Shown: positions 61,016 to 64,000 of the stretch, piece after piece
Layout: each line of letters begins with the position of its first letter
How positions within the stretch are numbered: position 1 is the first letter of the stretch
DNA from: Cinclus cinclus
Taxonomy: Eukaryota > Chordata > Aves > Passeriformes > Cinclidae
Direction: 5' to 3'
DNA: 64,000 nucleotides
Assembly (NCBI RefSeq): GCF_963662255.1
Contig: NC_085059.1
Coordinates: 8,961,234-9,025,233, forward strand
Made by a program: the position numbers and the translations under genes
Notes under the pieces: model-generated
Seen by the model: only the letters and a program-made list of their open reading frames with translations
Databases searched by the model: none
What the model was told of the DNA's origin: nothing

Positions 61016-61680
61016 TGTCTTGGGGTGACTTTATGATGCTTGTATCCCCAGTTGTCTGTTCTGTTGGTGTTGGATATTGAATTCTGCAGCTCTAAGGCTG
61101 GTTCCAGCAGTGCAGGGAGAGAGAAGAGATGCAGAGTTTGTTATCAGAGACTGCACTTGCTGCCCTGCATCCTTCACACAGGCTGTGCTGTCTGCAGTGG
61201 GCAGCAGGAGAGAGCTCTCCTTGGCTCTTGGTTTGTTTTCTTTCTGGCTAGCTGAGGCAGAGAAAGTTCCCTGGACTGTAGTTTTGTTTTCCCCTTTTTC
61301 TTGGAATTGTTCAAACCTGCTCCGGACTGAGAACCCAGAGGAGCACTGGGAGCTCACACCTGTGTCCCACCAGGCCTGGCCTGGGCTGTGACATTTCCCA
61401 GTGCCAGAGGGACTGGGAACAGCCTGAGTGAGCTGGGCTGTAACCCAGGAAAGGGACTCTTCTGAATGTGTCATCTCTTTGGAGTGGAGAGAGGTTTTGC
61501 TGTTTAGTGTTGTTCATTTCTGTGCTGGGAATGCTTTGCCTGTTAAATCAACAGCTTTTTTTCCCACTTCTCTCTGAGGAAATATTTCCCTGAACCAGCT
61601 GGGGGAAGGACTGCTTGAATCTGTTTCCTAGAGGGACCCCATTCAGAGGTTTCCTCCCAAGTTTGCCCTAAGGCAGGACA
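61016..61680 (+). mobile_element. Solo LTR, avian ERVL-like, better-preserved copy
   Basis: A 665-bp element from TGTCTTGGGGTGAC to GGCAGGACA with canonical TG...CA ends and a perfect 5-bp duplication GTTAC. It is collinear with the copy at 15394-16033; it carries an extra segment around 61359-61395 (CACCAGGCCTGGCCTGGGCTG) that the other copy lacks. No proviral interior is adjacent, so it is a solo LTR. The intact ends and duplication, against the decayed end of the other copy, suggest it is younger or better preserved. The 147-codon minus-strand frame (61031-61474) and the plus-strand frames at 61040-61391 lie wholly within the LTR and are not genes. Confidence 0.9.
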
Positions 61681-61685
61681 GTTAC
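61681..61685. repeat. Right target-site duplication (GTTAC)
   Basis: Exact copy of GTTAC at 61011-61015. Confidence 0.88.
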
Positions 61686-62380
61686 AAAATCAGGTGCTTA
61701 TAAAGACAGCAGCCACTTCTAATTAAGATGCAACTAGAGAAAAACGAGCTATTATTCACAAATCATGTCCACCTTCAGGCTTTTTTGCTTTTAAGTCCTG
61801 ATCTGGTACTAACTTCCACCTAGAAGCAAATTTGAAGATCTAAATTAAGACAGAATTCAAGAACAGATGCAATAAGCAGTATTCAGGAGCATTTTTTATA
61901 TATTATAAAAAGACATAAATAGAAATTAAACATATATGAGAATTGCCTTCTGGACACTATTGGACTGTACCATTAGTTTATTACTTGTTTATATATATTG
62001 CCATTATTTTTAGATGGTTTATCTTCACTCTCCTCTGTGCCAGCTGTTATCAAACTCTAACAGCTCATCTCCTCTCCTGTCTCTGGATTTGATTTCCTAC
62101 TTCCTTGAAGTGCTATCATCTTCCTGCCAAAGGAGAAGGGGAAAAAGAGAAGGAAATAATAAATACAAGGTTCAGGTTTCAAGCAGGGCTTCACATCACC
62201 TCAGTTGTCAAACTGGACAGGGATGCAGTTTGAAGGAATCATAGAGACAGTGGATCAGCTGTACCTCTGTCACAGAAAAACCCAAGGCATCTCACTCCAC
62301 ATTGGACAGACAGGCTGAATTTGAAATCTCTGTGGCTCTTTTTTGGCTTTAAGTCCACACCTTGAATTCTATCACACTTT

Positions 62381-62411
62381 AAAAAAAAAATAAAATAAAA
62401 AAAATTAAAAA
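62381..62411. repeat. A-rich low-complexity tract
   Basis: A10, then TAAAATAAAAAAAATTAAAAAG. Confidence 0.9.
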
Positions 62412-63792
62412 GCTTATGGCAAAAACTGAAAAAAGCAATCAAACTCTTCCCTCTCCCCAAATGCCTAAAAGTCAAACAGAAAGCTTGGGCAGTGCCACCC
62501 TGCCTGCTTCACAGCCCCTCTTTACTGGTACACTTGGCCTGTCACTGTTTCCTCCAGAGGAGAAACATTTCCTTCCCTTAGGCAGCCACAACCAGGCAAA
62601 GCCTGAGAGTTTCTCCATGCCAGTCCTAACCCAAATGTCACCTTTTCCATCTGGTAGAGGAAGTCCTGTCCTTAAGTTTTACAGTTCAAATATTTGAACA
62701 AAGGTATTGTATTCTCTTAACACTCATAACTTCTATTCTCAGCCTGTATCTATTACACTTTGCTCATTAACAGGCCCTTGTGATTTGCATGTCCTAGTTC
62801 TGAATGAAATCCAAAACTTTTATGAGTAAAAGTCTTTTAAAGCTGTAGAGCACAGTTAAAGCCATAAAACCTACCAATATATAATATCTACAAACGGCGA
62901 CTCTCAAAGCTGGTCTCTTTAACAATTTAATCCTTTCAAAATACTTCATTGCTCAAAACCTGACCAAACCCAAGGGGTTTTTTTTCTTATAGTTATTTAA
63001 ATCCCAACCCCTTGTCAATATGTCTCTAAAAAAAAATTCAAGCACTATACTCCAGATTATTTCAGCACAGTGCTGCAGAATGGAGAACTGATCCTACACA
63101 TACTGGGATAAAATGTGAGAACTACATATTTCAGGAAACATTATGTTATTTATGAGAGCTGCTCATTTCCCTGGGTTGATTTCTCAGCTGACAGCAGGAC
63201 AAGGCTCCCAGCACCTAACACAACAGGTTTCTCACAGGAGCTGTTTTTTGTGGAAATTCTTTTAGACTTCCAGAACTATGCAAAGAACTTCAAGTCCATC
63301 TTTCCTTTTATCAGCAGAGATAACAGTGCTTTCTAATTAAGATCAGATAATAGAAAAGATCTGCTTAGAAATGGCACAGAACATTTGTATGTTAATAAAT
63401 CTATATTTCTATTACACTCAAAATAAACAAGGGAGTACTGTACTGAAAGGAGGATTCCCACTCTCCAAATAAGAAAAAGAATATTATGAACTTCAAATTT
63501 TGCATGAGGACAACATGACATCATTGGCATGAGTTACATATGTAACTAACGTATTCTAAATGAAATAAACATGGGAAAAGCTGAAAGAAAAATGATGGGG
63601 TTTACCCTAACTAAGAGCTATGCAGTACACATGGACGTGTGCAGAGAAGAGCTGGGGCATGTCCTGCTAAAAGATTTTAGGCCATTAGGAGATGGTAAAG
63701 GAACAGCAGCCTGTTCTCCAGCAGCAGACATGGCAAGCACCACCTTCTTTCTTGTGTTAAATAATGCTCTAGAGAACTGCAGAAGACATACC

Positions 63793-63816
63793 AAAAAAAA
63801 AAAAATAAAAAAAAAT
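63793..63816. repeat. A-rich low-complexity tract
   Basis: A13, T, A9 or so, before TCAAG. No retroposon body is recognised upstream. Confidence 0.88.
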
Positions 63817-64000
63817 CAAGATTTTAACTATAGCAGACAAAGAAATCATGAAAATTAACTCAGACACTTACAAAGCAGAATTGAACAGACAGGGAAATGA
63901 AACAGAAAGAGGAAATTCAAAATTATTATGCACAGCACCTTTGGATAACTAAGCATTTAAGTGTTATCCTGATGAGCAGAAGCTTCATTAATCTTTCCTG

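Larger units (their letters stand above)
61686..64000. other. Non-coding DNA to window end
   Basis: No gene recognised. Contains A-rich tracts at 62381-62411 and 63793-63816. The plus-strand frames 62416-62697 and 63571-63858 (about 94 codons each) have no known domain, and the latter runs into an A-rich tract giving artificial Lys runs. Confidence 0.7.

Noticed and set aside
61031..61474. 147-codon minus-strand open frame as a gene
   Set aside because: It lies entirely inside the solo LTR at 61016-61680 on the opposite strand and has no known domain.
1..64000. tRNA, rRNA, snRNA, CRISPR arrays, operons or phage-like gene clusters
   Set aside because: None was recognised on reading either strand; composition and repeats are those of vertebrate nuclear DNA.

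Overview
The window reads as nuclear DNA from a bird, most likely a songbird. It contains a 5'-truncated CR1 LINE of the avian type and several solo LTRs whose ends and target-site duplications (TSDs) fit the ERVL and ERVK classes common in passerines. The background is clearly AT-rich and CpG-poor, with many short A/T homopolymers and (AT)n/(AG)n microsatellites. There are no dense ORFs, operons, ribosome-binding sites, CRISPR arrays or other prokaryotic signs. The species call is inference from remembered repeat families, not from a database search.

No protein-coding gene could be recognised. Nearly all open frames are short and scattered on both strands as expected by chance, and several lie inside repeats. 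The window is best read as a gene desert or the inside of one or more very long introns. Three places deserve a coding or splicing check: 39826-40142 (97-residue frame with one predicted membrane segment), 52337-52936 (unusually long open frame with a strong splice acceptor inside it) and 54808-54886 (79-nt interval between a very strong acceptor and a very strong donor, open in all three frames).

Layout: 1-15388 is non-coding apart from an AT palindrome near 2322 and a TTTCTAT-rich tract near 12870. At 15394-16033 lies a solo ERVL-type LTR. 16039-25542 is non-coding, with several T/G-rich low-complexity tracts and a purine-to-pyrimidine strand switch near 24070. At 25543-25980 is a GC-rich insertion bracketed by an 11-bp direct repeat, possibly an LTR. 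At 29911-30358 is a second type of ERVL-like solo LTR. At about 33785-34288 is the minus-strand CR1 3' end. At 35733-36145 is an ERVK-like solo LTR. 36152-60230 is a long non-coding stretch with the candidate exons, a 22-nt C run and compound microsatellites. At 61016-61680 is a second copy of the 15394 LTR family, with a perfect 5-bp TSD. The rest to 64000 is non-coding.

The genes-working-together question does not apply here. The documented activity is retroelement insertion: four solo LTRs on the plus strand, one probable fifth element, and one CR1. No undescribed biological system is visible in the sequence. The most testable novelties are the candidate exons.
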